DNA from: Verrucomicrobiota bacterium
Lineage (GTDB): Bacteria > Verrucomicrobiota > Verrucomicrobiia > Limisphaerales > UBA9464
Direction: 5' to 3'
DNA length: 37,455 bases
Assembly: GCA_947454705.1 (NCBI GenBank)
Contig: CANGKZ010000046.1
Coordinates: forward strand, 1-37,455
Below the pieces are notes generated by a model. The model had not been told where the DNA came from and did not search any database. It saw nothing but the letters and a program-made list of their open reading frames with translations. The translations under genes were made by a program, and so were the position numbers. Of the stretch, positions 22,629 to 33,304 are shown in pieces; within the stretch, counting starts at the first letter, position 1; each line of letters opens with the position of its first letter.

Positions 22629-23159
22629 TTAGGAAGAGAATTTCGCGATGACGCCGTCCCAATGCCCCTGGGCCTTGAGGATCAGGTCCACCACTTCACG
22701 CACCGAACCGTGTCCGCCCGCGGCGGCGGTCACATAATGCGCGAGGGCCCGGGCTTCCTGAATGCCATCGGCGGGAACCGCTGCAAATCCGACCCGGCGA
22801 AGCGCGCCGAGGTCCACCACGTCGTCGCCCATGAACACGGTCTGTTCCCAAGTTACTCCGGCCTTGGCCAAAATGGCGTCAATGGCCTGCACCTTGGGCT
22901 CGGGCGATTGGTGGAGGAAATCCACCTTCAAATCGTTGGCGCGTTCCGTGGTGGCGTGCGAGGGACGGGCCGAGACCCAGCCCACGCGGATGCCGGCGTT
23001 TTGCAGCAGCCGGAGGCCGAGTCCGTCGCGGATGTTGAACCGCTTGAACTCGGCGCCGCCGCCCATGAACACCGACGAATCGGTGAGCACGCCATCGACA
23101 TCGCACAGAAACAACCGCACCCGCTGCAGGCGGGGCAGGAGGGATTCGGGAACCGTCAT
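22629..23159 (-). CDS. kdsC: 3-deoxy-D-manno-octulosonate 8-phosphate phosphatase
   Basis: This 176-residue HAD-type phosphatase matches KdsC, which makes free Kdo for the LPS inner core. The nucleophile motif DVDGVLTD is at 20-27, followed by FNIRDGLGLRLLQNAGI typical of the family. VGWVSARPS is motif II, and MGDDVVDLGALRRVGFAAVP with the GDD acid pair is motif IV. The C-terminal GGHGSVREVVDLIL segment is the family tail. ATG 23159 lies 65 bp downstream of rho. Kdo and lipid A synthesis elsewhere in the window (lpxA) support the role. Confidence 0.94.
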   Translation of the reverse strand: MTVPESLLPRLQRVRLFLCDVDGVLTDSSVFMGGGAEFKRFNIRDGLGLRLLQNAGIRVGWVSARPSHATTERANDLKVDFLHQSPEPKVQAIDAILAKAGVTWEQTVFMGDDVVDLGALRRVGFAAVPADGIQEARALAHYVTAAAGGHGSVREVVDLILKAQGHWDGVIAKFSS

Positions 23160-23224
23160 GCGGGCGGCGGAATCGGGTTTGGAATTGAATCGAACCGACG
23201 CGTTCGTTCGTTCGTTCAGTGGGT

Positions 23225-24994
<1,770 letters not shown>

Positions 24995-25104
24995 AACGGC
25001 AAAAGTGTGATGATTTCCGCACGACGGGAATTCGACTCACCGTGCTCTTAGATCGGATATCGAGACGCGCAAAGCGTTGATCAGCGGCCGACCAGGGGGA
25101 GAGC

Positions 25105-25229
25105 GGGGGGGGGATGACCTCAACCGAGTTGAGGACCCATGCGTGCTGCGAATGGAAAATGACCGCAGACGCGGGCGGCGCAAGGGCATTTTTTCCCGAC
25201 GCTGTGCCGAGATTTGCCTTACGCCGCCC
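25105..25229. other. Structured leader region between the fusion gene and rho
   Basis: The 255-bp gap upstream of rho holds three structures. A run of nine G on the plus strand (25105-25113, C9 in the rho transcript strand) sits next to a perfect hairpin, CCTCAAC-CGA-GTTGAGG (25118-25134). Further up, GGGCGGCGCAAGGGCA (25173-25188) and TGCCTTACGCCGCCC (25215-25229) form a near-perfect long-range stem. They could form an attenuator or autoregulatory leader for rho, or end the converging transcript; this cannot be decided from sequence. Confidence 0.5.
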
Positions 25230-25249
25230 GATGTATCGTTCTGCAACCC

Positions 25250-27397
25250 TTAGGAAGCCAGAGGGAAGCGGCTGGTGAGTGCGCGAACGCGCGTGCGAAC
25301 CGATTCCGCAACCGCAGCATCACCGGGCTTGGCCAGCACTTCGGCGATGAAGTCGGCAATCTGGTTCATCTCCGCCTCGCGCATGCCGCGGGTGGTGACG
25401 GCCGGAGTGCCGAGTCGGATGCCCGAGGCTTCGAACGGCGAACGGGTCTCGAAGGGAATGGTGTTCTTGTTGGTCGTGATGCCGGCCTCGTCGAGCGCGA
25501 GCTGGCATTGCTTGCCGGTGAGGCCGCGGGAGCCCACATCGACGAGCATCAAGTGATTCTCCGTGCCACCGGAAACCAGGCGATATCCGTTGCGCAGCAT
25601 GCCGGCGGCGAGCGCGGCGGCGTTGCGAACGATCTGTTCCTGATACGCCTTGAAGCCGGGCTGAAGCGCTTCGTGGAAGCACACCGCCTTGGCAGCGATC
25701 ACGTGCATCAAGGGTCCGCCCTGGATGCCAGGGAACACCTGCGAATCAATCGCCTTGGCGTATTTCTCCGGGCACAGGATGAGGCCGCCGCGCGGACCCC
25801 GGAGCGTCTTGTGCGTGGTGGTGGTGACGAAATCCGCATACGGCACCGGACTCGGATGCACGCCCGCGGCCACGAGGCCGGCGATGTGGGCGATGTCGGC
25901 CAGCAGCAGGGCGCCGACTTCCTTGGCGATCTCGCCCATGCGCTTGAAATCAATCACGCGCGGATACGCCGAGGCGCCGACGGTGATCATTTTCGGTTTG
26001 TTGACGCGCGCGGCTTCGGCGAGTTGGTCGTAGTCGATCCGCTCGTTGTCCTGGCGGACGCCGTAGTGGACGATTTCGAAGAATTTGCCCGAGAAATTGG
26101 CCTTGTTGCCGTGGGTGAGGTGTCCGCCGTGGGACAGGTCCATGGTCAGGAGGCGGTCGCCGGGCTTCAGCATGGCGAAGTACACGGCCATGTTCGCGCC
26201 GGAGCCGGAATGCGGCTGCACGTTGGCGTGCTCGGCGCCGAAGAGCTGCTTCGCGCGGTCGATGGCCAGCTGCTCCGCCACGTCCACGTGTTCGCATCCG
26301 CCGTACCAGCGCTTGCGCGGATACCCCTCGGCATACTTGTTGGTCAGCAGGCTGCCCTGGGCCTCCATCACCGCGGGACTGGTGAAGTTTTCGGAGGCGA
26401 TCAGTTCGATGTTTTCCTGCTGCCGCGTGCGTTCGCGGGAGATGACTTCAGCGATGGCGGGATCAACGGAGGCGAGTTTCGAGGACATTTCGGATTCGAG
26501 TTTCAAAAGGCGGCGCTCGTGGCGTCCACCGGCAAAGGCTGTGTGAAGAAAGGCATCGACGATGTTTGCCGCCAGCGCCGGGGGAACGAATTTGGCTCCC
26601 AGGCAAAGGATGTTGGCATCGTTGTGTTCCCGGCACAGAACGCCGCCTTCCACGCTGTGGACCACCGCGGCCCGGATGCCAGGAACCTTGTTGGCGGCGA
26701 TGCTGATTCCCACGCCGGTGGAGCAGCACAGGATGCCGAAATCGGCTTCGTCTTGAACGATTCGATGGGCCACCGCCTTGGCGTAATCGGGATAATCGGT
26801 GGATTCGGTGGAATGCGTGCCGCAGTCGAAATAGGGAACACCCAACTGATCGAGCACCAGCTTCAGCGATTCCTTGAGTGCGTATCCGGCGTGGTCGGAG
26901 CCGAGGGCGATGCGCGGAGCGGGATCGCGCTCCTCCTCGCCTTCGCCCTGGACGAAGCGGAGCAGTCCTGGCAGGCCGGCGGCGATTTGATCGCGGCATT
27001 CCACGTAGCCTTCGAGCGGGCCGCCGATGGGGTCGGCGATGTCGCGATCGAGCGGATCCACGGAATCATCGAAATCCCGCAGCAAATGCACCTTCGCGGC
27101 GGCATCGGGATAGAGGTAGATGAGTCCCTCGACGTGGCTGCGGGTGAGACCGAAAATGTAGTCCGCCTCCTGGACGAGCCGGCCGGTGGCCATCTGGGAG
27201 CGGTGCGATGTGATGTCGAGGCCGACATCGCGCATGACCCGCACGGAATGGGCGCTGGGGCCCTGTCCATTGATGGCCCCGATGCCTGCGGAGACCACGC
27301 GCCATCCGGGTTTCCCTTCGAGGGCACGCCGCACCAACGCCTCGGCCATGGGGGACCGGCAGGTGTTTCCCGTGCAGACAAAGAGAAGCGTCTTCAT
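25250..27397 (-). CDS. glyA: Trifunctional fusion: YwlE-type phosphatase, ribose-5-phosphate isomerase B, serine hydroxymethyltransferase
   Basis: One uninterrupted 715-codon frame. Residues 1-150 are a low-molecular-weight phosphatase with CTGNTCRSP (Cys8, Arg14; Thr12 matches Thr11 of B. subtilis YwlE, which favours phospho-arginine) and the acid loop Asp122 in ADPIGG. Residues 161-300 are RpiB: SDHAG (167-171), CSTGVGIS (225-232), [10 protein letters not shown] and [14 protein letters not shown]. Residues 304-715 are GlyA, with PLP-binding Lys530 in [11 protein letters not shown] and IELIASENF near the start. Linkers are short (about 10 and 5 residues). The internal ATG (26488) starts with [11 protein letters not shown], a normal GlyA N-terminus, so separate translation of GlyA may also occur. 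In Bacilli, ywlE, rpiB and glyA are neighbouring genes. The start is ATG 27397. Confidence 0.9.
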   Translation of the reverse strand: MKTLLFVCTGNTCRSPMAEALVRRALEGKPGWRVVSAGIGAINGQGPSAHSVRVMRDVGLDITSHRSQMATGRLVQEADYIFGLTRSHVEGLIYLYPDAAAKVHLLRDFDDSVDPLDRDIADPIGGPLEGYVECRDQIAAGLPGLLRFVQGEGEEERDPAPRIALGSDHAGYALKESLKLVLDQLGVPYFDCGTHSTESTDYPDYAKAVAHRIVQDEADFGILCCSTGVGISIAANKVPGIRAAVVHSVEGGVLCREHNDANILCLGAKFVPPALAANIVDAFLHTAFAGGRHERRLLKLESEMSSKLASVDPAIAEVISRERTRQQENIELIASENFTSPAVMEAQGSLLTNKYAEGYPRKRWYGGCEHVDVAEQLAIDRAKQLFGAEHANVQPHSGSGANMAVYFAMLKPGDRLLTMDLSHGGHLTHGNKANFSGKFFEIVHYGVRQDNERIDYDQLAEAARVNKPKMITVGASAYPRVIDFKRMGEIAKEVGALLLADIAHIAGLVAAGVHPSPVPYADFVTTTTHKTLRGPRGGLILCPEKYAKAIDSQVFPGIQGGPLMHVIAAKAVCFHEALQPGFKAYQEQIVRNAAALAAGMLRNGYRLVSGGTENHLMLVDVGSRGLTGKQCQLALDEAGITTNKNTIPFETRSPFEASGIRLGTPAVTTRGMREAEMNQIADFIAEVLAKPGDAAVAESVRTRVRALTSRFPLAS

Positions 27398-27592
27398 TCC
27401 AGATTCGTTCGCGTGCCGGGAAAGTGGAATCCAACGCGGTCAGGGTCAACCGTGGAGTGCCATGTTCCTTTTTTGAGCCGTGCGGGGAGCGGGGTCGTTT
27501 TCGATCCTTTGGGCCTGAAATGGGGGTGTTTAGGCCGGTTGTCTGGACGAAATTGAACCCCGGATGGGTGCCTGGGGTCGAGAACGTGGAAA

Positions 27593-27858
27593 GGTTGAAT
27601 CTCGAAACGGCAGTTGAAGGGTCGAAACGTTGAAGCGTTGAAGGGGGAAGCTGCGTTTGGCTCAGGCGTATGGAGTACCGCGTTTACGCGGCTCTGCTGT
27701 TGGACGGGGGATGAAACGAAGGGATTGAAATAAACCGTGCTGATGCCTTCGCACACGCCTCCCCGAACCGCCTGAAGACGGGACTCCAAACGAATGAGAA
27801 AACCGTCGCGGCAGCGTCGGATTCCCCTTCAACGCTTCAACTTTTTAACCCTTCAACC
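27593..27858 (+). repeat. Family A element, copy A4 (complete)
   Basis: The leader GGTTGAATCTCGAAACGGCA is followed by left-arm octamers (with GGTCGAAA as one variant). The core has TACCGCGTTTACGCGGCTC (hairpin intact) and CCGCCTGAAGACGGGACTCC (one mismatch in the second stem). The right arm ends at about 27858. The right end abuts the family D element. The stretch 27398-27592 before it shows no gene and must hold the promoter of the fusion gene. Confidence 0.85.
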
Positions 27859-28052
27859 TAAAAACGGCACTTCAAGAAGAGTTCAACCACAGATGGACAC
27901 GGATAAACACAGATGAAAACGCGCGAAACGGAAGGATTCATGGATCACCCAGAAGGTGAGACCGTTTGAGACCTCTTGAGTCACGCATCTCCCTCTCTAT
28001 CTGTGTGAATCTGTGTTCATCTGTGGTTTCAAATGCCGTTTCTAGGTTCAAC
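27852..28052. repeat. Family D inverted-repeat element
   Basis: This element of about 200 bp has imperfect terminal inverted repeats. The left end reads AACCTAAAAACGGCACTT, then AACCACAGATGGACACGG. The right end, read in reverse complement, gives AACCTAGAAACGGCATTT, then AACCACAGATGAACACAG. The inner 70-80 bp are unique. The outermost bases share the GGTTGAA..GAAACGGCA leader of family A copies. It fills the space up to the fumarase beta gene and carries no gene of its own. Confidence 0.75.
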
Positions 28053-28062
28053 CCACCTCGAC

Positions 28063-28638
28063 TCACAACCTCGCACTCAGCGCAGCTTCGCTCGCGGCGA
28101 AGACTTCGCGGTGCAGCGACTCGCCGTGGGAATCCATCGTAACCACCGCGGGGAAATTCTTCACTTCCAACTCCCAGATCGCCTCGGGGGATCCGAACTT
28201 CTCCAGGAAATACACGCCACGAACCCGCGTCACACACTCGGCCAGCACCTGCGCGGCACCGCCAATCGCGTGCAGGTACACGCATCCGTGTTCCTTGCAT
28301 CCGGCCAGCGTGCGCTCGCCCATGCCGCCCTTGCCGATGACGCCCCGGACCCCGAAGTGCCCGATGATCTCCGCTTGGTACGGCTCTTCGCGGATCGACG
28401 TCGTGGGGCCCGCCGCCGTGCACTGATAGGTGCCGTCGGCCTGCTTCATCATCACCGGTCCGCAGTGATAAATGATGCCGCCGCGGAGATCGACGCCCGG
28501 GGGCAGCTCGCCGCCTTCGTGCAGGTATTTGTGCACCGCGTCACGGCCGGTGAAGATCACGCCGTTGATGTGGACTTCGTCGCCCACCTTGAGCGCGCGG
28601 ATGGCCGACTCGGTGATCGGGGTGTTGAGAGTGGTCAT
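28063..28638 (-). CDS. Class I fumarate hydratase, beta subunit
   Basis: This 191-residue protein matches the C-terminal (beta) half of iron-sulfur class I fumarases, here as a separate subunit. It has the N-terminal LKVGDEVHINGVIFTGRDAV, GGIIYHCGPVM near 53-63, AAGPTTSIREEPY (the substrate-binding GPTTS loop) near 75-87, and GVIGKGGMG near 99-107. The C-terminal EAIWELEVKNFPAVVTMDSH segment is typical. Its ATG (28638) lies 70 bp downstream of the alpha gene's stop on the same strand. The TCA-cycle reaction is fumarate to malate. A tartrate dehydratase or other class I hydro-lyase is less likely given the motif set but not excluded. Confidence 0.9.
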   Translation of the reverse strand: MTTLNTPITESAIRALKVGDEVHINGVIFTGRDAVHKYLHEGGELPPGVDLRGGIIYHCGPVMMKQADGTYQCTAAGPTTSIREEPYQAEIIGHFGVRGVIGKGGMGERTLAGCKEHGCVYLHAIGGAAQVLAECVTRVRGVYFLEKFGSPEAIWELEVKNFPAVVTMDSHGESLHREVFAASEAALSARL

Positions 28639-28708
28639 GGAACAGGCTCCTGCTGGTACGAATGCGGATGCGGAATTGGGATCGGAATCGAAATCGGATT
28701 AGATCAGA

Positions 28709-29587
28709 TCAGTACAACCAGCGTTCGATGCTGCTTGCGGGGTTGAGCACGATGCCCTGGCGGCGGTAGGCCCAGCACATGTAGCTCACGCTGACGAAGT
28801 AGGAGGCCGGCACGCGGTTTGCCGCGCAGATCTTCACGCCGAGCAGCGTGGTCTTGCCGCCGAAACCCATCGGTCCAATGCCCAGTTCGTTGGCCGTCTT
28901 CAGAATGTCCTGCTCCAGGGCGTCGAGCTTCGGATCCGGATTGCGATCATCCAGTTTGCGCAGGAACTGCTGCTTGCTGAATTCGTATCCGGTGGCGCGA
29001 TCGCCGCCGATGCACACGCCGAGGATGCCCGGTCCGCAGCCCTTGCCCTGCGCCTGCAGGACGGCATCGAGGATCACGCGTCGGGATCCTTCGATGTCGC
29101 GATTGGCATGAAGCGATTCCAGCGGGAGGGAGTATTGGGCGCCCACGTTCTCGCAACCGCCCCCCTTGAGGATCAGCCGGACCTCGGTGGTGGCCTCGCG
29201 GTGTTGATGGAAATGCACGACCGGCGCGCCTGGACCAAGATTGGTCCCGTCGTTTTTGCCGGTGATGGAATCGACCGAGTTCTGGCGCAGGTAGCCCTTG
29301 CGGGTGGCTTCCTTGACCGCCTCGCGCGCGGCGGCTTCGCACTCGATCTGGTCGAAGCCGACCGGGCAATCGACGTAGAAGATCACGCTGCCGGTGTCCT
29401 GGCAGATGGGCTGGGACTTCCGCTTGGCGAGCTCGATGTTGCGCTCGATGATCTTCAGGGCGCTTTCGGCGATCGTGCCCTTCTTCTCCTGTTCCAGCGA
29501 GCGGACCAGGGCGGCGTTGACGTCGTCCGGGATTTCGGCGGACGTGCGGCGGATGAGTTCAATCAAGGACTCCAGCAAGGCGGACAT
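28709..29587 (-). CDS. Class I fumarate hydratase, alpha subunit
   Basis: This 292-residue protein matches the catalytic alpha half of two-subunit class I fumarases. It shows PICQDTGSVIFYVD with Cys62, KNDGTNLGPGAPVVHF near 111-126, KGGGCENVGAQYSLP near 141-155, and CGPGILGVCIGGDRATGYEF near 184-203. The conserved Cys residues in these motifs include the expected ligands of the oxygen-sensitive [4Fe-4S] cluster. The C-terminal GPMGFGGKTTLLGVK and ASYFVSVSYMCWAYRRQG segments are also typical. The start ATG 29587 was chosen over upstream frame extensions. It is divergent from the sugar dehydrogenase gene and forms an operon with the beta subunit. Confidence 0.92.
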   Translation of the reverse strand: MSALLESLIELIRRTSAEIPDDVNAALVRSLEQEKKGTIAESALKIIERNIELAKRKSQPICQDTGSVIFYVDCPVGFDQIECEAAAREAVKEATRKGYLRQNSVDSITGKNDGTNLGPGAPVVHFHQHREATTEVRLILKGGGCENVGAQYSLPLESLHANRDIEGSRRVILDAVLQAQGKGCGPGILGVCIGGDRATGYEFSKQQFLRKLDDRNPDPKLDALEQDILKTANELGIGPMGFGGKTTLLGVKICAANRVPASYFVSVSYMCWAYRRQGIVLNPASSIERWLY

Positions 29588-29741
29588 GGTGCGGCGAGAA
29601 TGCGGCTCCGGTTTCGAAGCGTCAAATTGTGACTTGGCATCCCAGAATCCGCATCGGAGGTTGCCGCGCCCCCTCAGATGGGCGGTCGAGCGGCGGGTGA
29701 AGGCGCACCCGGTCGGTCGATCAGAAGCTTTGAACGATGGC

Positions 29742-32399
29742 ATGACAACGACTCCTGAAACTCGACGACTGATGGTTTGGCGTTGGCTCCGGCTGTGCTG
29801 CTGCCTTGGATTGCTTGGCGCGACGCAGGTTGCCTTGGGGGCCGACCGGGTCCCGAACACCACCCTCCGCTTCCCGCCGGCTCCGCCTCAATTGGGGTAC
29901 TCCCTGGTCGATGCCTTCCCGGGAGTGCGCTTCAACGAGCCCGTGGGATTTGCCACGCCGCCGGGCGAGACCAACCGACTGTTCATTGTGGAAAAGGGCG
30001 GCAGCGTGGTGGTGATCACGAATCTCGCCGCCCCGACCCGCACGGTGTTCATGACGTTGCCCGTATTGTCCGACAGCGAATCCGGGCTTCTGGGACTGGC
30101 CTTCCATCCGGGTTACGCCACGAACCGGCTCTTCTTCCTCTCCACCACGCGGAATCTCACCACCGCGCGCGGCACCGGACGTCACCAGGGAATTTCCCGA
30201 TTCCAATGCTCGCCGACGAATCCCAATCAGGGGCTTCCCTCCACAGAGGTTTCGTTGATCCAGCAGTACGACAACGCAGGGAATCATCAGGGGGGCGACA
30301 TTCACTTTGGCCCGGATGGTTATCTCTACGCCTCGGTTGGTGACGAGGGCCCGCAGAACGATGGCGGCAATAATTCGCAGACCATCACCAAGAATTTCTT
30401 CTCGGCCATCCTGCGCATCGATGTGGACAAGCGTCCCGGAAACCTGCTGCCGAACGTGCACGCCTCGGCCACCACGAATTACTTTGTTCCGGCCGACAAT
30501 CCCTGGGTGGGCGCCACGTCGTTCAATGGCGCTGCCGTGGATCCCACCAAGGTTCGCACCGAGTTTTATGCCGTGGGATTCCGCAACCCGTGGCGCATGT
30601 CGTTCGATTCCCTCACCGGCCAGTTGTATGTGGGCGATGTGGGACAGGATGCGTGGGAGTGGGTGGATCTCATCGTGAAGGGTGGGAACTACGGATGGGC
30701 CTATTTCGAGGGATTGCACAAGGGTCCAAAGACCGCCCCGGCGGGATTCACCCGGATCAATCCCATCCATGAATACCCACATGGCAGCGGCACCACGCGC
30801 GGCAATGCGATCATCGGCGGCGTCGTGTATCGCGGCAAACGCTTCTCCCAGCTCTACGGCGCGTACGTGTTTTCCGACAATACCACCGGCAACGTGTGGT
30901 TGATGCGTCCCAACGGCACCAACTACGTGACCTCCCAACGCATCGGCGGCGCGGCGAGTCCGGCGGGGATCGGGGTCGATTCCTCCAACGGCGACGTACT
31001 CATCGCGCAGCTCGGCGGCCAGATTCTGCGTCTTACCTATGACGCTACGCCCGTGGGTGCACCGCTGCCCGCCACGCTCAGTGCGGCGGGGGTGTTCTCG
31101 GATCTGAACTCATTGACCCCGCAGCCGGGTATTCTGCCGTACGAGCTCAACGTCCCGTTCTGGTCCGATGGCGCGATCAAGCGTCGATGGTTTTCGCTTC
31201 CCGATGTCGCTGCGAAGATGGTGTTCAACCGCGAGGGCAACTGGCAGTTCCCCCAGGGTTCGGTGTGGGTGAAGCACTTTGATCTCGAATTGACCAACGG
31301 GGTTCCGGAATCGCGCCGACGCTTGGAGACGCGTGTCATCGTGAAGACCACGAATGACATCTACGGTGTCACCTACCGCTGGGACGATGCGCAGAAGGAG
31401 GCGACGCTGGTTCCGGAAGCGGGACTCGACGAGTCGTTTGTCATTCGCGATGGCGGAACCGTTCGCACCCAGGTGTGGCATTATCCGTCGCGATCGGAAT
31501 GTCTGACCTGCCACACGTCGGCCGGTGGATGGGCTCTGGGATTCAGCACAGCGCAGTTGAACCGCGATGTGAATTCCGGGACGGGCGTCGAGAACCAGAT
31601 TCAGTCGTTGAGCCGGGCAGGGTATTTCACCGAGCCGGTCTCGGGGCTGAACACGCTGCGGGCCCTCGTGCCCGCGGCGGACACGTCTGCGAGTGTGGAA
31701 TCACGCGTCCGCTCCTACCTCGCCGCGAACTGCTCGCAATGCCATCAGCCCGGCGGTCCCACCCCGGCTGCATTCGACACCCGGATCAGCACTCCCACGC
31801 GCCTTGCCGGACTGATTCGCGGCACACTCAGCGCCTCGGGTTCGGATTCGTCCCGACGCGTCCTCGTTCCGGGCGCGCCGGAATTGTCCGTGATGCTCGA
31901 AAAGATTTCGAAGCGTGGACCGGGCCAGATGCCGCCGATTGGATCGACGGTCATCGATGCCAGCGCCGTCCAGTTGCTCACCGAGTGGATTCGCGGCGAG
32001 TCGACGGCGTTCCGTGAGATTTCGGAATGGCAGACCTCGGTGTTTGGCGACGCGGCAATTCCCAGCGCGGCGCTCGGATTTGATGCCGACCAGGATGGCG
32101 CCAACAACGAACTCGAATTCCTGACCGGCACCGATCCGAAGAATCCGAACGACGTCTGGCGCGTTTCAGCGCGGCTCGGCGCGTCGGGAGTTCAGATCCG
32201 GTTCTCGCAGATCGCGGGTCGTGGATTCGAAGTCCAGGTCTCGTCCGATTTGAAGAATCCCGCGTCGTGGCAGCCGCTGGATGTGCCGTCAAACCGCCCG
32301 GCCTTCTCCGCCGTCACGCACGACGCGGTGGTCGAGGATCCTGCGAGCTCGAGCACGAGTGGCCCGCGCTTCTACCGCGTCCGCGTCTTTGAACCGTGA
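29742..32399 (+). CDS. Secreted PQQ-type sugar dehydrogenase fused to a diheme cytochrome domain and Ca-binding tail
   Basis: This 885-residue protein starts with a signal peptide (WLRLCCCLGLLGATQVALGA near 14-33). Residues about 40-430 are a GSDH/sorbosone-dehydrogenase beta-propeller (PVGFATPPGETNRLFIVEKG, SGLLGLAFHPGYATNRLFFL and a GDVGQDAWEWVDLI segment). Residues about 460-755 match the SO_2930-type diheme cytochrome family (PYELNVPFWSDGAIKRRWF near 468-486), with haem motifs CLTCH (587-591) and CSQCH (664-668). A thrombospondin-3-like Asp-rich segment (DADQDGANNELEFLTGTDP, about 781-799) and a beta-sandwich-like end follow. Substrate oxidation and electron transfer outside the cytoplasm are inferred. 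The last 28 bases overlap the converging oxyR gene. Confidence 0.88.
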   Translation: MTTTPETRRLMVWRWLRLCCCLGLLGATQVALGADRVPNTTLRFPPAPPQLGYSLVDAFPGVRFNEPVGFATPPGETNRLFIVEKGGSVVVITNLAAPTRTVFMTLPVLSDSESGLLGLAFHPGYATNRLFFLSTTRNLTTARGTGRHQGISRFQCSPTNPNQGLPSTEVSLIQQYDNAGNHQGGDIHFGPDGYLYASVGDEGPQNDGGNNSQTITKNFFSAILRIDVDKRPGNLLPNVHASATTNYFVPADNPWVGATSFNGAAVDPTKVRTEFYAVGFRNPWRMSFDSLTGQLYVGDVGQDAWEWVDLIVKGGNYGWAYFEGLHKGPKTAPAGFTRINPIHEYPHGSGTTRGNAIIGGVVYRGKRFSQLYGAYVFSDNTTGNVWLMRPNGTNYVTSQRIGGAASPAGIGVDSSNGDVLIAQLGGQILRLTYDATPVGAPLPATLSAAGVFSDLNSLTPQPGILPYELNVPFWSDGAIKRRWFSLPDVAAKMVFNREGNWQFPQGSVWVKHFDLELTNGVPESRRRLETRVIVKTTNDIYGVTYRWDDAQKEATLVPEAGLDESFVIRDGGTVRTQVWHYPSRSECLTCHTSAGGWALGFSTAQLNRDVNSGTGVENQIQSLSRAGYFTEPVSGLNTLRALVPAADTSASVESRVRSYLAANCSQCHQPGGPTPAAFDTRISTPTRLAGLIRGTLSASGSDSSRRVLVPGAPELSVMLEKISKRGPGQMPPIGSTVIDASAVQLLTEWIRGESTAFREISEWQTSVFGDAAIPSAALGFDADQDGANNELEFLTGTDPKNPNDVWRVSARLGASGVQIRFSQIAGRGFEVQVSSDLKNPASWQPLDVPSNRPAFSAVTHDAVVEDPASSSTSGPRFYRVRVFEP

Positions 32400-33304
32400 G
32401 CCGCAGGGTGTGGGCTCTGGCGCGGGTGTTGCGCGTCGTGAAATGCCTGGAGGAGCTCGCGCGCGGCGCGCCCGGGCGCGCGTGAGCGAAGCCACAGCGC
32501 CTGGATGCGCCGCGTGGGTTTCGGCTTCTCCAGCGACCGGTACACAATCCCCGCGCCCGCCGCACTCGAGGTGGCCATCGCCGGAATCAATGAAATGCCC
32601 AGCCCCTCGCGGACCAGCGACTGGATGGTTTCAAGCTGGGCGCTCCGAAAGCTCACGGCCGGTTTCAGATCACGACTCGCACAAAAGTTCAGCACCTGAT
32701 CTCCGAGGCAGTGCCCTTCCTTGAGCACGATCAAGCGCTCGGTTCCCAGGTCGCCCGCGGCGATGGATCCTTTTTGACACAGCCGATGCCGCGCGGGCAG
32801 GGCGAGGAGGAGTTCCTCGGTGAGAATGGGTTCGGAAGCGAGGCGTACGTCGGTAATCGGATCGCTGGCCAACGCAAGATCCAGCTGGGCCGTCGTCAGG
32901 AGCTCAATCAGCCGCTCCGTGGTGTCCTCCCGGACCTCGACTACCACCCCGGGAAACTTCTGGGTGAACGCCGCAAGCACCGGCGGCAGCAGGTAGGGCG
33001 CGATGGTGGGAAGGATGCCCAGTGAAACCGCCCCCCGGAGAAGTCCGCGGGATTCCCCCGCCTCGTGCAGTGCGGCCTCCACTTCCGACAGAATCGCCAC
33101 GGCCCGCGGCAGGAATACCTCCCCGTGCGCGGTGAGACGCGACGAACGCTTCATCCGGTCCACCAGCCGCTCCCCAAGTTCATCCTCCAGCTTCTGGATC
33201 TGCTGGCTCAGGGACGGCTGCGACACATGGCATTCCGCCGCAGCCCGCGTGAAATTGCCGGTGCGGGCCACCGCCACGAAGTATCGGAGTTGATGGAGTT
33301 CCAT
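32372..33304 (-). CDS. oxyR: OxyR-type LysR peroxide sensor
   Basis: This 310-residue LysR regulator has an N-terminal winged helix ([20 protein letters not shown] with the [12 protein letters not shown] recognition helix) and a regulatory domain. Cys199 and Cys208 in [13 protein letters not shown] have the same numbering and spacing as the redox pair of E. coli OxyR, so peroxide sensing by disulfide formation is likely. The TTAQLDLAL and GISLIPA segments also match. It is divergent from the catalase gene with 91 bp between starts, and a matching OxyR operator overlaps its own start. The Arg-rich C-terminal tail overlaps the converging dehydrogenase gene by 28 bp. Confidence 0.93.
   Translation of the reverse strand: MELHQLRYFVAVARTGNFTRAAAECHVSQPSLSQQIQKLEDELGERLVDRMKRSSRLTAHGEVFLPRAVAILSEVEAALHEAGESRGLLRGAVSLGILPTIAPYLLPPVLAAFTQKFPGVVVEVREDTTERLIELLTTAQLDLALASDPITDVRLASEPILTEELLLALPARHRLCQKGSIAAGDLGTERLIVLKEGHCLGDQVLNFCASRDLKPAVSFRSAQLETIQSLVREGLGISLIPAMATSSAAGAGIVYRSLEKPKPTRRIQALWLRSRAPGRAARELLQAFHDAQHPRQSPHPAAHGSKTRTR

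Noticed and set aside
25214-27556. A 780-codon open frame on the plus strand opposite the triple fusion
   Set aside because: It mirrors the real gene's codon structure in high-GC DNA, shows no recognisable domain, and the opposite frame has three complete enzyme families.
28639-28708. Short GATCAGATCAG and GGAATCGAAATCGG direct repeats between the two fumarase genes as a regulatory site
   Set aside because: They look like simple slippage repeats, with no known operator pattern or pairing partner.
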